A DNA stretch of 64,000 nucleotides from NCBI RefSeq assembly GCF_041435215.1, contig NZ_CP108394.1, positions 682,001 through 746,000 on the forward strand, given 5' to 3'. The translations under genes and the position numbers were made by a program. This document shows positions 8,307 through 15,730 of this stretch, one piece after another (position 1 is the stretch's first letter; each line of letters begins with the position of its first letter). Under the pieces are notes generated by a model. That model saw nothing but the letters and a program-made list of their open reading frames with translations. It had not been told where the DNA came from and did no database searches. Source of the DNA: Streptomyces sp. NBC_01314. Its GTDB lineage: Bacteria > Actinomycetota > Actinomycetes > Streptomycetales > Streptomycetaceae.

Positions 8307-10340
8307 ATGGTAGCGACGGACAGGTCCCACGACGAACGGGAGCGCCAGGTCGCGGCGGCCGCCGCACGGTACGGAGAGACAGGCGACGAGCGACGGACCC
8401 TCCAGCGGCAGCAGGACGCCGGGGTGGCCTTCCCGGACTCGGAGGAGGCACTCGCGGCGCGCGCGGCCCGGCTGCTCGACCGGCAGGCGGTGCCCGCCGC
8501 CATGGTGGTGGAGGCCGTCCGCGCGGACCCGCTGGAGGCAACCGCCGCGTACGAACGCATCCTCGGGGTGTCCAGGGACCTGCAGGCCTGGAGCTTCCTG
8601 CCGCGCGGCGCCCGGGCGGCCCGTACCATCGCCCGGATCTCGGTGCGGGAGAACGGCCGTGAGCTGCCCGTCGGCACCGGCTTCCTGGTGTCGCCGAACC
8701 TGCTGCTGACCAACCATCACGTGCTCCCCGACACGGAGGCCGCCCGGCAGAGCTTCGTGGAGTTCGACGCCCAGGTCACCGTCGACAACACACCCCAGTC
8801 GCCGACGCGGCTGGAGCTCGACCCGGACGGGTTCTTCGCGGCGGACCAACGCCTCGACTTCGCCCTGGTGCGGGTCGCCCCCGGCCCGGACCTGCGGCCC
8901 GCTGGGGAGACGTTCGGCTGGAACCGGCTCAGCGCCCAGAAGGGAAAGCTGGTCATCGGCGAGCCGGTCAACGTCATCGGCCATCCGATGGGGCGGCTGA
9001 AGGAGATCGCCGTACGCGACAACATGCTCCAGGTGCGCCTCGACGACTTCCTCCACTACAAGACGGACACCGAGCCCGGCAATTCGGGCTCTCCCGTCTT
9101 CAACGACCAGTGGGAGGTCGTCGCGCTCCACCACAGCGGTGTCCCCAGGACCGACGGACAGGGACGCGTCCTGCGCCGTGACGGGCAGGTCTGGCAGCCC
9201 GGTGACGGCGACGACGCAATCGACTGGGTGTCCAACGAGGGCGTACGCATCAGCTCCATTCTGAAGCACCTCGCCGCCCTGCCCCTCTCCTCCCGTCAGC
9301 AGGCGCTGCTGGCCGAGATGGGCCCGGAGTCGGGGCTGGGTGTCGCGGAGGCCGCCGCAGTTCCGGTGGCGGCTCCGGCTCCCGCCGCCGCGGCGTCGCC
9401 CACGGCCGTCGAGAACGTCACCGCGCGGGCGGGCCTGCGTGCCCGGGACGGCGCGTTCGGCGGCAGACGGCATCTGGTCTTCCTGCACGGTCGCTCCCAG
9501 GAAGGCCTGGTGCCCGAGGACCTGCGCCGCGACTGGACGGCCGGACTCAACCAGGGGCTCGTCCGCGCCGGTCTCCCTCCGGTCGACCCGGCGGACGTCT
9601 GGTTCCCCTACTACGGCGACAGACTGGTGCAGGCCCTGACCGCGCATGAGGCCGTCCCCCACCTGGTCGAGGCGCCGACCGCCAGGGCGGCGGAGGCTGT
9701 CGCACCGACCGCCCCCACCGCACGCGCGGTGTACGAGGAGATCATCGGCGAGGCGGCCACGAAGTGGGACATGCCGCACGAGAGCCGACTGGCCACCGAA
9801 CGGATCGGCATGGGTGACGTGGTCGGAGCCCTGCAGAAGCGGCTGAGCTGGCTGGCCGCCAGGAGCGACCTCGACGCGTGGGCGATCGCCCTGGTCTTCC
9901 GTGACGTGGCCGCGTACCTCGACGACCAGCGCATCCGGGACGAGGTCCTGGGCTGCGTACTGGAGACGATGCCGGACTCGGGAGAAGTGGTGCTCGTCAG
10001 TCACAGCCTCGGCACGGTCGTCGGCCTGGATCTCACCACACGGCTGTCCCCCGGGGTGGATCTCGTCCATCTGACCACGGCGGGCAGTCCCCTCGGCCTG
10101 GACAGCGTGTACAGCAGGCTGCTCGTCGGCGGGCCGAAGCGTCCGGACGTCGTGGCCGACTGGCTCAACGTCTGGTGCCCGACCGACGCGGTGGCCATCG
10201 GATGCCCCTTGGGCGACGACTGGGCGGACGGGCTGTCCGACCTCGCCGTCGTCAACGCCCGCGACCGTGCGCACAAAATCGTCGAGTACCTCGCCCACCC
10301 CGACGTCGCCCGGTCGATCGGCAGCCACCTCGGCGGCTGA
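8307..10340 (+). CDS. trypsin-like serine protease fused to an alpha/beta hydrolase
   Basis: 677 residues. ATG lies one base after the peroxidase stop, with GGAAGGA about 12 bases upstream. Residues ~1-95 are helical and charged. Residues ~110-290 form a trypsin-like domain with all three catalytic residues in context: His in LLLTNHHVLP, Asp in RLDFALVRV, Ser in EPGNSGSPVF. An Ala/Pro linker follows, then an alpha/beta-hydrolase domain from residue ~385 (LVFLHGRSQEGL) with the nucleophile elbow SHSLGTVVG and a late DAVAIGCPLGDDW/ARDRAHK segment that may hold the remaining triad residues. No signal peptide, so it is probably cytoplasmic. This fusion occurs in bacterial conflict or stress contexts, but its job here is unknown. 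Confidence 0.88.
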   Translation: MVATDRSHDERERQVAAAAARYGETGDERRTLQRQQDAGVAFPDSEEALAARAARLLDRQAVPAAMVVEAVRADPLEATAAYERILGVSRDLQAWSFLPRGARAARTIARISVRENGRELPVGTGFLVSPNLLLTNHHVLPDTEAARQSFVEFDAQVTVDNTPQSPTRLELDPDGFFAADQRLDFALVRVAPGPDLRPAGETFGWNRLSAQKGKLVIGEPVNVIGHPMGRLKEIAVRDNMLQVRLDDFLHYKTDTEPGNSGSPVFNDQWEVVALHHSGVPRTDGQGRVLRRDGQVWQPGDGDDAIDWVSNEGVRISSILKHLAALPLSSRQQALLAEMGPESGLGVAEAAAVPVAAPAPAAAASPTAVENVTARAGLRARDGAFGGRRHLVFLHGRSQEGLVPEDLRRDWTAGLNQGLVRAGLPPVDPADVWFPYYGDRLVQALTAHEAVPHLVEAPTARAAEAVAPTAPTARAVYEEIIGEAATKWDMPHESRLATERIGMGDVVGALQKRLSWLAARSDLDAWAIALVFRDVAAYLDDQRIRDEVLGCVLETMPDSGEVVLVSHSLGTVVGLDLTTRLSPGVDLVHLTTAGSPLGLDSVYSRLLVGGPKRPDVVADWLNVWCPTDAVAIGCPLGDDWADGLSDLAVVNARDRAHKIVEYLAHPDVARSIGSHLGG

Positions 10341-10919
10341 GCCTGCCGTTCCGTCACCGATGCCGACCGGTGTCGCTGGTGCTCACGCTGGCCCGTCATT
10401 CGGCGGGACGACCCGCCGAGCTTGACGGTCGGTCAGCGATCGAGCGGTGATCCTGCGCTCGTGATCATTACGCCGACCGGCAGGACGCCGACCGGCAGGA
10501 CGTCGGGGCCGCGCGCGGTGACCATGGAGACTGCCGCCGCCGAAGGGTGGACAGCTGGGGTCCGACCTTGAAGCTGAAGTCACCGTGCTCGGTGTCGTAG
10601 TCGTCCTCGCTGAATCGGTGGACGACCTTGCCAGCATGGCCATTGCCCTGCGCCCCCTCCTGCGGCGGCAGGGCAACCTTCGGACAGAGCAAGGCGCTCG
10701 GGATCACTTGAAATCACGCGTACGCTCCCGGCGCTTCAGGTCCTCCCATACGACCGTCCCCGCATGTGGGGCTTCCCACCGACCGGCCGAGCCATCGGAC
10801 CCAATCGGAGGAGCGGCCCCCACCCGATCAGCCACCGTCCGCGCGCCCCGCCGTCCCGCGTGCGAGTAGGCCCTCTCCGGAGGTCGGGATAGGGTCAGTC
10901 AGGTGGGAGGTACGGGGGA
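10341..10919. other. intergenic gap, no convincing gene
   Basis: 579 bases. It holds the stem-loop at 10400-10419 and a short direct repeat (CCGACCGGCAGGACG twice, about 10474-10502). A 79-codon minus-strand frame (10468-10707) contains FSEDDYDTEHGDFSFKVG, which reads like a protein N-terminus but degenerates into Arg/Ser-rich sequence; it may be a decayed gene. I cannot assign it. Confidence 0.4.
10400..10419. terminator. stem-loop after the four-gene operon
   Basis: TCGGCGGG-ACGA-CCCGCCGA is a perfect 8-bp stem with a 4-base loop, 60 bases past the stop of the protease-hydrolase gene. No T-run follows, as is common in Streptomyces. It probably ends the 4123-10340 operon. Confidence 0.55.
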
Positions 10920-11393
10920 ATGAGTTTCCGGCTGGCGGCGTACGCCGTGTGTATCGAGGGCGGGCGGGTACTGCTTGCCCGTCACGTGCTGCCGAACGGA
11001 GAGAGCAACTGGACCCTTCCGGGTGGAAAGGTCGAGCACGCGGAGGATCCGTTCGACGCGGTGATCCGGGAGGTCGCTGAGGAGACCGGCTGCGACGCGG
11101 TGGTCGAACGCCTGTTGGGTGTGGACTCCCGGGTGATCCCCGCGGCTGAACGTGCCGTCCCCGGCGGACCAGAGCACCAGAATGTCGGCGTCTTCTACCA
11201 GGTTCGTATCACCGGCGGCCAGCTGCGGCCGGAGCCGAACGGCGACATCGTCGAGTCGGTCTGGACGCCGATTCCCGATGTCGCTTGCTTGCATCGGTCA
11301 TCGCTGGTCGACATCGGCCTCGCCCTGGCTCAGTCGCTTCCGGCGAACGGCCACGTCGCTGCCGTCCCGGTCGGCGGCCTGGTCCAGCACTGA
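10920..11393 (+). CDS. NUDIX hydrolase
   Basis: 157 residues. The Nudix box is complete: GGKVEHAEDPFDAVIREV followed by AEETGC matches GX5EX7REUXEEXGU at residues ~37-59. Such enzymes cleave nucleoside diphosphates linked to another moiety; the substrate cannot be told from the box alone. The ATG is preceded by GTGGGAGGTACGGGGGA, a good ribosome binding site. It stands alone, with no operon partner on either side. Confidence 0.9.
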   Translation: MSFRLAAYAVCIEGGRVLLARHVLPNGESNWTLPGGKVEHAEDPFDAVIREVAEETGCDAVVERLLGVDSRVIPAAERAVPGGPEHQNVGVFYQVRITGGQLRPEPNGDIVESVWTPIPDVACLHRSSLVDIGLALAQSLPANGHVAAVPVGGLVQH

Positions 11394-11430
11394 GGCGCCA
11401 GCAACATCCGAACTGGCTCCCCGGTCGTGG

Positions 11431-11462
11431 TGGGGAGGCCGGGGTGGGGAGGCCGGGGTGGG
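11431..11462. repeat. tandem duplication of a 15-base G-rich unit
   Basis: GGGGAGGCCGGGGTG occurs twice back to back downstream of the NUDIX gene. It lies in non-coding DNA and could form G-rich structure. Confidence 0.6.
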
Positions 11463-11605
11463 TTTGTCGCGGGCGGAGCTGTTCACTGCGACCCGGAGAA
11501 ACAAGTGTCCTGATCCGGAGCTGTCGCCTGCCGTCCGTTACGAGGCGCCCGTGCTGGTGGCAGTACTCAACGAGTGGCTGTGACCAGTGGGTCTCGCCGT
11601 CGACC

Positions 11606-12055
11606 TCAGTCTGTCGGTGTCGGCACGGCGCAGGCGTCGGCGATGGCCCGCGTGTCCCAGTAGAACGGACGGACCTCGGTGATACGCCCGTCCTTGACCG
11701 TGATCGCTTGCAGAATGGGGAAGCTGAGTTCACGGCCGGTCGCGCGAGCGCGAGCTCGGACCTGTGTGAGCACGACCGCGGTCTCACCGGTGGCAAGAAA
11801 CTCCTGCTCCACCATGTCGAACGACTCCCACACCTCTCCCATCCTGAGGAAGAACTGCGTCATGCCGTAGTGCCCACGCCAGGTGCCTCCATAGGGCAGA
11901 GCATCTGCTTGATGCAGCTCGACATCCGGCGCGAAGAACGGGGCGAGCAGGTCGAACGAGGCCTCGCCTGGGCCTCCCGCCGCCAGGTACTCCGCCTCAG
12001 CCGCATACATGCCGGTGAGAACTGTTGCCGATTCCGTAGTGGATGACATCGTCAT
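11606..12055 (-). CDS. SnoaL-like / NTF2-fold protein
   Basis: About 149 residues from ATG 12055 (a second ATG at 12049 is equally good; the frame extends to 12097 without a better start). The pattern of an N-terminal helix (VLTGMYAAEAEYLAAGG), FAPDVELHQADALPYGGTWRG, and a long C-terminal sheet (ILQAITVKDGRITEVRPFYW) is typical of the nuclear transport factor 2-like SnoaL fold. Members are small-molecule isomerases, hydrolases or stress proteins; no function can be given. Confidence 0.8.
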   Translation of the reverse strand: MTMSSTTESATVLTGMYAAEAEYLAAGGPGEASFDLLAPFFAPDVELHQADALPYGGTWRGHYGMTQFFLRMGEVWESFDMVEQEFLATGETAVVLTQVRARARATGRELSFPILQAITVKDGRITEVRPFYWDTRAIADACAVPTPTD

Positions 12056-12264
12056 GCCGCCAGCATGAGCACCACAGCAGGACCTTGCTGGCGGCAATCA
12101 GACGTCGTTGTGCTGCGCGATCGGCGCTTTCGCAACACGCCCACAGTGAACGCGGGCATCAACTGGCTGACGTTGAAGGAGCCCCGCCGTCTGTCCGTCG
12201 GGCCAGAACATCGGAGGGGCACCGCCCTGTGTCATTTATCTGACGGCACATCATGTTCCTTGTC

Positions 12265-12281
12265 CTGTAAGCACATTACAG
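12265..12281. promoter_or_regulatory. inverted repeat upstream of the secreted hydrolase
   Basis: CTGTAA-GCACA-TTACAG is a perfect 6-bp inverted repeat with a 5-base spacer, ending 48 bases before the GTG start at 12330. Its position suits an operator; no regulator can be named. Confidence 0.4.
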
Positions 12282-12329
12282 ACCATGCTGTGATCCTTCT
12301 GTGAACTCACGCCCCATGGAGGAACATCC

Positions 12330-13940
12330 GTGCCGTTCAATCCCCCACAGCTCCCGTCTTCGAGAGGGCGCCGGAGACTGGCCGTAGGAACCCTGGTCAC
12401 CGCACTGTTCGGCCAACTGCTCGCCGGCACCGCCGTCGCCGCCCCCTCGGACACCACACCTTCGGCCAAGACTCCGTTACCCGTGCGCATAGCCTGGGAG
12501 CCATGTGAATCTCCCTCGGGCCAGGGCACTTTCGAGTGCGCCACCATCAAGGTGCCCGTGGACTGGAAGCGCCCGCGCGGCGCCACCATCGACCTGGCCC
12601 TCGCCCGCCACCTGGCGACCCAGCCCGAGCGCCGTATCGGCTCGCTGCTGATCAACCCCGGTGGCCCCGGCGGCTCGGGCGTCGGCTTCGCGTTCAGCGC
12701 TCCTGAGTCCTTCTCGCCCGAGCTGCTGGAGCGTTTCGACATCGTGGGCTTCGACCCGCGCGGTGTCGGCCGCAGCAACCCGGTGATGTGCGACGAGGAC
12801 AGGGTGGCCGCACAGGGCGCGCTGCTCTACCCGGACAGCGCCTCCTCCTTCACCGCCCTCCGCGAGGCGAACCGCGCGCTCGGCGAGAACTGCCGCGACC
12901 TCACCGGACCGCTCCTCGACCACATGGACACCGCGAGCGTCATCCGCGACATGGAGGCGATCCGCGTCGGCCTCGGCGAGCGGCGGATCAGTTACTACGG
13001 CGTCTCGTACGGGACCGGGATCGGCCAGCAGTACGCCGAGCGCTATCCGCACCGCGTCCGCGCGATGACGCTCGACTCGAACATGGACCACAGCCTGGAC
13101 ACGTGGAACTACCAGAGGACCGAGGCCGTCGCGATGGAGGAGTCGTACGGCCAGTTCGCCGACTGGTGTGCCCGTACGCCGTCCTGTGTGCTCCACGGCC
13201 GTGACGCCCGCGCCCTGTTCGACTCGCTCTACCAGCGCGCCGAGGCCGGTGAGCTGGTCCTGCCGGGCGACCCGCCCTACTCCGTCACCACCCAGGATCT
13301 CCAGGGCGTCGCCTTCGGCTACATGTATGACCCGGCCAACTGGTTCGGCTTCGCCCAGTTCCTCGCCGACTTGGACGCCGCCGACCCCGCCGCGGGACGG
13401 ACCCTCCGCCAGCGTGGCGAGCCGACCCCGTTCGGGTATCTCCCGGTGATGTGCCAGGACTACGACTTCGACGTGCCCTCGTACGCCACCCTCGCCCGTT
13501 ACGAGCGCAAGCTCGCCCGGCTCGCCCCCGTCACCCGGCTCAGCTCCCTCGCCTGGACCGACCTGACCGGCTGCCAGGACTGGCCGACCGAGGTGACCAA
13601 CCCGCCGCACCGGCTCCGTGTCGACGGCAGCGCGCCGATCCTGCTGACCAACAGCCGCTACGACGTGGCGACACCGCACTCCTGGGGCTCCAACGCGGCC
13701 CGGCAGATCGGCCGCGAGGCCGTGTTCCTCACTTACGACGGTGTCGGCCACGGCGACTACTGGCTGAGCCCCTGCGCACGTGATGCCATCGACACCTACC
13801 TCATCACCCTCAAGACCCCCCGCAAGGGCGCCCACTGCCCCGCGGTCTGGCCGGCCGGGCCCTCCGCCCAGCGACAGTCACCGACCGGTGGTCTCGTCAA
13901 CCCGCTGCCCGACCTCCTGGGCACAGGCACGCACCGGTGA
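12330..13940 (+). CDS. secreted alpha/beta hydrolase, tripeptidyl-aminopeptidase family
   Basis: GTG start with GGAGGA eight bases upstream. The 536-residue protein has a Sec-type signal peptide (SRGRRRLAVGTLVTALFG then AVAAPSD, cleavage about residue 38). The mature part matches the Streptomyces SlpD/SlpE/Tap family: LLINPGGPGGSG oxyanion region, FDIVGFDPRGVGRS, nucleophile elbow GVSYGTGIG, Asp region SRYDVATPHSW and His in VGHGDYW. The enzymes release N-terminal peptides from extracellular proteins. Single gene, followed by a strong hairpin. Confidence 0.92.
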   Translation: MPFNPPQLPSSRGRRRLAVGTLVTALFGQLLAGTAVAAPSDTTPSAKTPLPVRIAWEPCESPSGQGTFECATIKVPVDWKRPRGATIDLALARHLATQPERRIGSLLINPGGPGGSGVGFAFSAPESFSPELLERFDIVGFDPRGVGRSNPVMCDEDRVAAQGALLYPDSASSFTALREANRALGENCRDLTGPLLDHMDTASVIRDMEAIRVGLGERRISYYGVSYGTGIGQQYAERYPHRVRAMTLDSNMDHSLDTWNYQRTEAVAMEESYGQFADWCARTPSCVLHGRDARALFDSLYQRAEAGELVLPGDPPYSVTTQDLQGVAFGYMYDPANWFGFAQFLADLDAADPAAGRTLRQRGEPTPFGYLPVMCQDYDFDVPSYATLARYERKLARLAPVTRLSSLAWTDLTGCQDWPTEVTNPPHRLRVDGSAPILLTNSRYDVATPHSWGSNAARQIGREAVFLTYDGVGHGDYWLSPCARDAIDTYLITLKTPRKGAHCPAVWPAGPSAQRQSPTGGLVNPLPDLLGTGTHR

Positions 13941-13978
13941 GCCCCGCGACGCGGGCCTGATCCGACGCAGACCTGACC

Positions 13979-14017
13979 GAGGGGGCGCGGCCCCGGCCAC
14001 CGGAGCCGCGCCCCCTC
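13979..14017. terminator. rho-independent-type hairpin after the secreted hydrolase
   Basis: GAGGGGGCGCGGC (13979-13991) pairs perfectly with GCCGCGCCCCCTC (14005-14017), a 13-bp GC stem with a 13-base loop, 39 bases past the stop. Confidence 0.8.
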
Positions 14018-14221
14018 GCACGCGTCGGACGCGTGTCGGGCTGCCGTTCGAGAAAGAGACCCGCCGCACATCGGAGTCGGTCCGAGCCGGTGGGCGGTCT
14101 CGGCGGAGGTGACCAGGCAGACGGCGGCCGCGCCGGCTCCGACCGCTGGTGTTTCCCGCGGCTACCGTCGCTTCCGCGTCAGACTCGGCCCTCTGTGCCA
14201 AGGCCCGCTCAGCCTCGAGGA

Positions 14222-14347
14222 CTACACGGCCCCGAACACATCACTGTCTCCCGCCGAGGACGACTGCGTGACCCCATCGAAGACGCGCTTCAGGCCCTGG
14301 GCGTGAGCCGACAGGTAGTGGCCGCCACCCCCACCAACGCGACAGCC
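14222..14347 (+). pseudogene. LysR-type regulator fragment
   Basis: The plus strand encodes HITVSRRGRLRDPIEDALQA followed by LGVSRQVVAATPTNATA. This matches the effector-domain middle of LysR-family regulators (the 'VSRRGRLRDPIDEALAALG' segment). The DNA-binding N-terminus and the rest of the effector domain are absent; after ~42 codons the frame turns to Ser/Pro-rich nonsense. I call it a decayed regulator, possibly once of the neighbouring dioxygenase. A chance match is unlikely given its length. Confidence 0.6.
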
Positions 14348-14520
14348 TCGCCGACGCCTCGCGTGCCGTACTCGAAGCCGTCACTCGTGCGCTCCGACTC
14401 AACGGCGCCGAGCGCGGCCGGTCGAGCCTCAGCAAGTCACCTGTCTCAGAAGGGACTTGACAATAATGCATAATTAAAACCCCACACGAGATCCACAGAT
14501 TCCGCTCTACTGTCGAGTAC
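14348..14520. promoter_or_regulatory. AT-rich upstream region of the dioxygenase gene
   Basis: TTGACA at 14457-14462 is followed by the AT-rich run ATAATGCATAATTAAAAC, striking against ~70% GC. TTGACA suits a -35 element, but no good -10 lies at 16-18 bases. The AT-rich core (AATAATGCATAATTA) contains a near-palindrome that could be a regulator site. Confidence 0.35.
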
Positions 14521-15312
14521 ATGACAGACACTTCAGAGCCCTCACAGGCGACTCCGATCGGGCGCCGCAGCGTCCTGATCGCCTCCGGCGCCACGGCCGC
14601 CGCCCTGGCCGTGGCCGCCACCGTCACACCTGAAGCCCCCACAGCCGACGCGGACACAGGGAACACAGGGAACACCGCTCCCGTGGCCGCCGCGGCCGTC
14701 TGCACCCTCACCAGGGAGATGACCGAAGGCCCCTACTACCTCGACGGACAGTTCGTCCGCTCCAACATCCGCGAGAACAAAACAGGCATCCCGTTCCAGC
14801 TCACCCTCACCGTCGTCGACGACGACACCTGCGCTCCGCTCAACAACGCCCTGGTGGAGATCTGGCACGCCGACGTGCTCGGTGAGTACTCCGGGTTCGT
14901 CGGGGAGAACGGCCACAACGAGCCCGACAACGGCACCTTCCTGCGCGGAGGCGTACTGACGGACTCCAGCGGCGTCGCACGGATCACCACGGTCTACCCG
15001 GGCTGGTACCGCGGCCGGTGCATCCACATCCACCTCAAGGTCCACGTCAACGTCCGGCTCACCGCCGACGGCTCGTTCACCGGTGGTCAGGAGCTCTTCA
15101 CCGGCCAGCTCTACTTCGCCGAGTCCGTCACGAGAGCGGTCGCGGCGATCGCGCCGTACCGCAGCAACACGGTCCCCCGCACAACGCTCGCCCAGGACTC
15201 CATCTACGACGGCGGAGGCGCCGCCTCGGGCCTGCTCACTCTGACGGCCCTGGGCAGCTCACCATCGGCCGGGTACGCCGGGTCGCTGACGGTAGGGGTG
15301 GAGTCCAGCTGA
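14521..15312 (+). CDS. secreted intradiol ring-cleavage dioxygenase
   Basis: 263 residues. The N-terminus IGRRSVLIASGATAAALAVA is a twin-arginine signal (RR then a hydrophobic stretch; Ala-rich cleavage region ~residue 40-60). The catalytic part has TEGPYYLDG, VEIWHADVLGEYSG and TVYPGWYRGRCIHIHLKV. The tyrosines (in the GxYSG and YPGWY contexts) and the two histidines of HIH are the expected non-haem Fe(III) ligands of the intradiol family. It probably opens catechol-type aromatics outside the cell. Followed by a strong hairpin shared with the converging gene. Confidence 0.92.
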   Translation: MTDTSEPSQATPIGRRSVLIASGATAAALAVAATVTPEAPTADADTGNTGNTAPVAAAAVCTLTREMTEGPYYLDGQFVRSNIRENKTGIPFQLTLTVVDDDTCAPLNNALVEIWHADVLGEYSGFVGENGHNEPDNGTFLRGGVLTDSSGVARITTVYPGWYRGRCIHIHLKVHVNVRLTADGSFTGGQELFTGQLYFAESVTRAVAAIAPYRSNTVPRTTLAQDSIYDGGGAASGLLTLTALGSSPSAGYAGSLTVGVESS

Positions 15313-15730
15313 CGTAACACGCCCCGTTCGGCCTCGCTCATCCCATCCGGCCCGGACGAGGACACCGGCCCCCTCCCAGACCGTGCGGGAGGGGGCCTGC
15401 GCCTCTCCCCCAGTTTGATCCGCGTCGCAGTTGGGGCGGGGTACCGACTCCGCGAGCCGGACGATCGGCCGGGCCAGGCGGAGTTGGGACTGCCGCACGA
15501 GGCAAGCGGTACAGAGCGAGAGAAGCCAGGCATCAGCCTGAGAGGACGTGAGCGTGAAGTGCGCAGCGAGCGCTCGCGCAGGGCCCACGAACGCCGTGGG
15601 TGCGCCGGGCGCGGTGCGTGCGGTGCGTGCGCCGGGCGCGGTGGCGTACGTCGTACTCGACTCGCAGCATGACGAGAAGCCCCGCACCCAGCTCCCCTCC
15701 GGGTCGGGGGCCGCCCGGCTCATACGCCGT
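15313..15730. other. convergent intergenic region
   Basis: 418 bases between convergent genes. It contains the hairpin at 15367-15397 and an imperfect duplication (GTGCGCCGGGCGCGGTG at about 15600 and 15627). Frames here are Arg-rich and I support no gene. Confidence 0.5.
15367..15397. terminator. bidirectional hairpin terminator
   Basis: GGCCCCCTCCC (15367-15377) and GGGAGGGGGCC (15387-15397) form a perfect 11-bp stem with a 9-base loop, 55 bases after the dioxygenase stop. Confidence 0.8.

Noticed and set aside
8205..10328. A 707-codon minus-strand frame opposite the protease-hydrolase gene
   Set aside because: The plus strand has two complete catalytic motifs, the minus strand none.
14348..14440. 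A second protein segment after the LysR fragment (LADASRAVLEAVTRALRL)
   Set aside because: It is in a different frame and too short to tell from chance; not claimed as coding.
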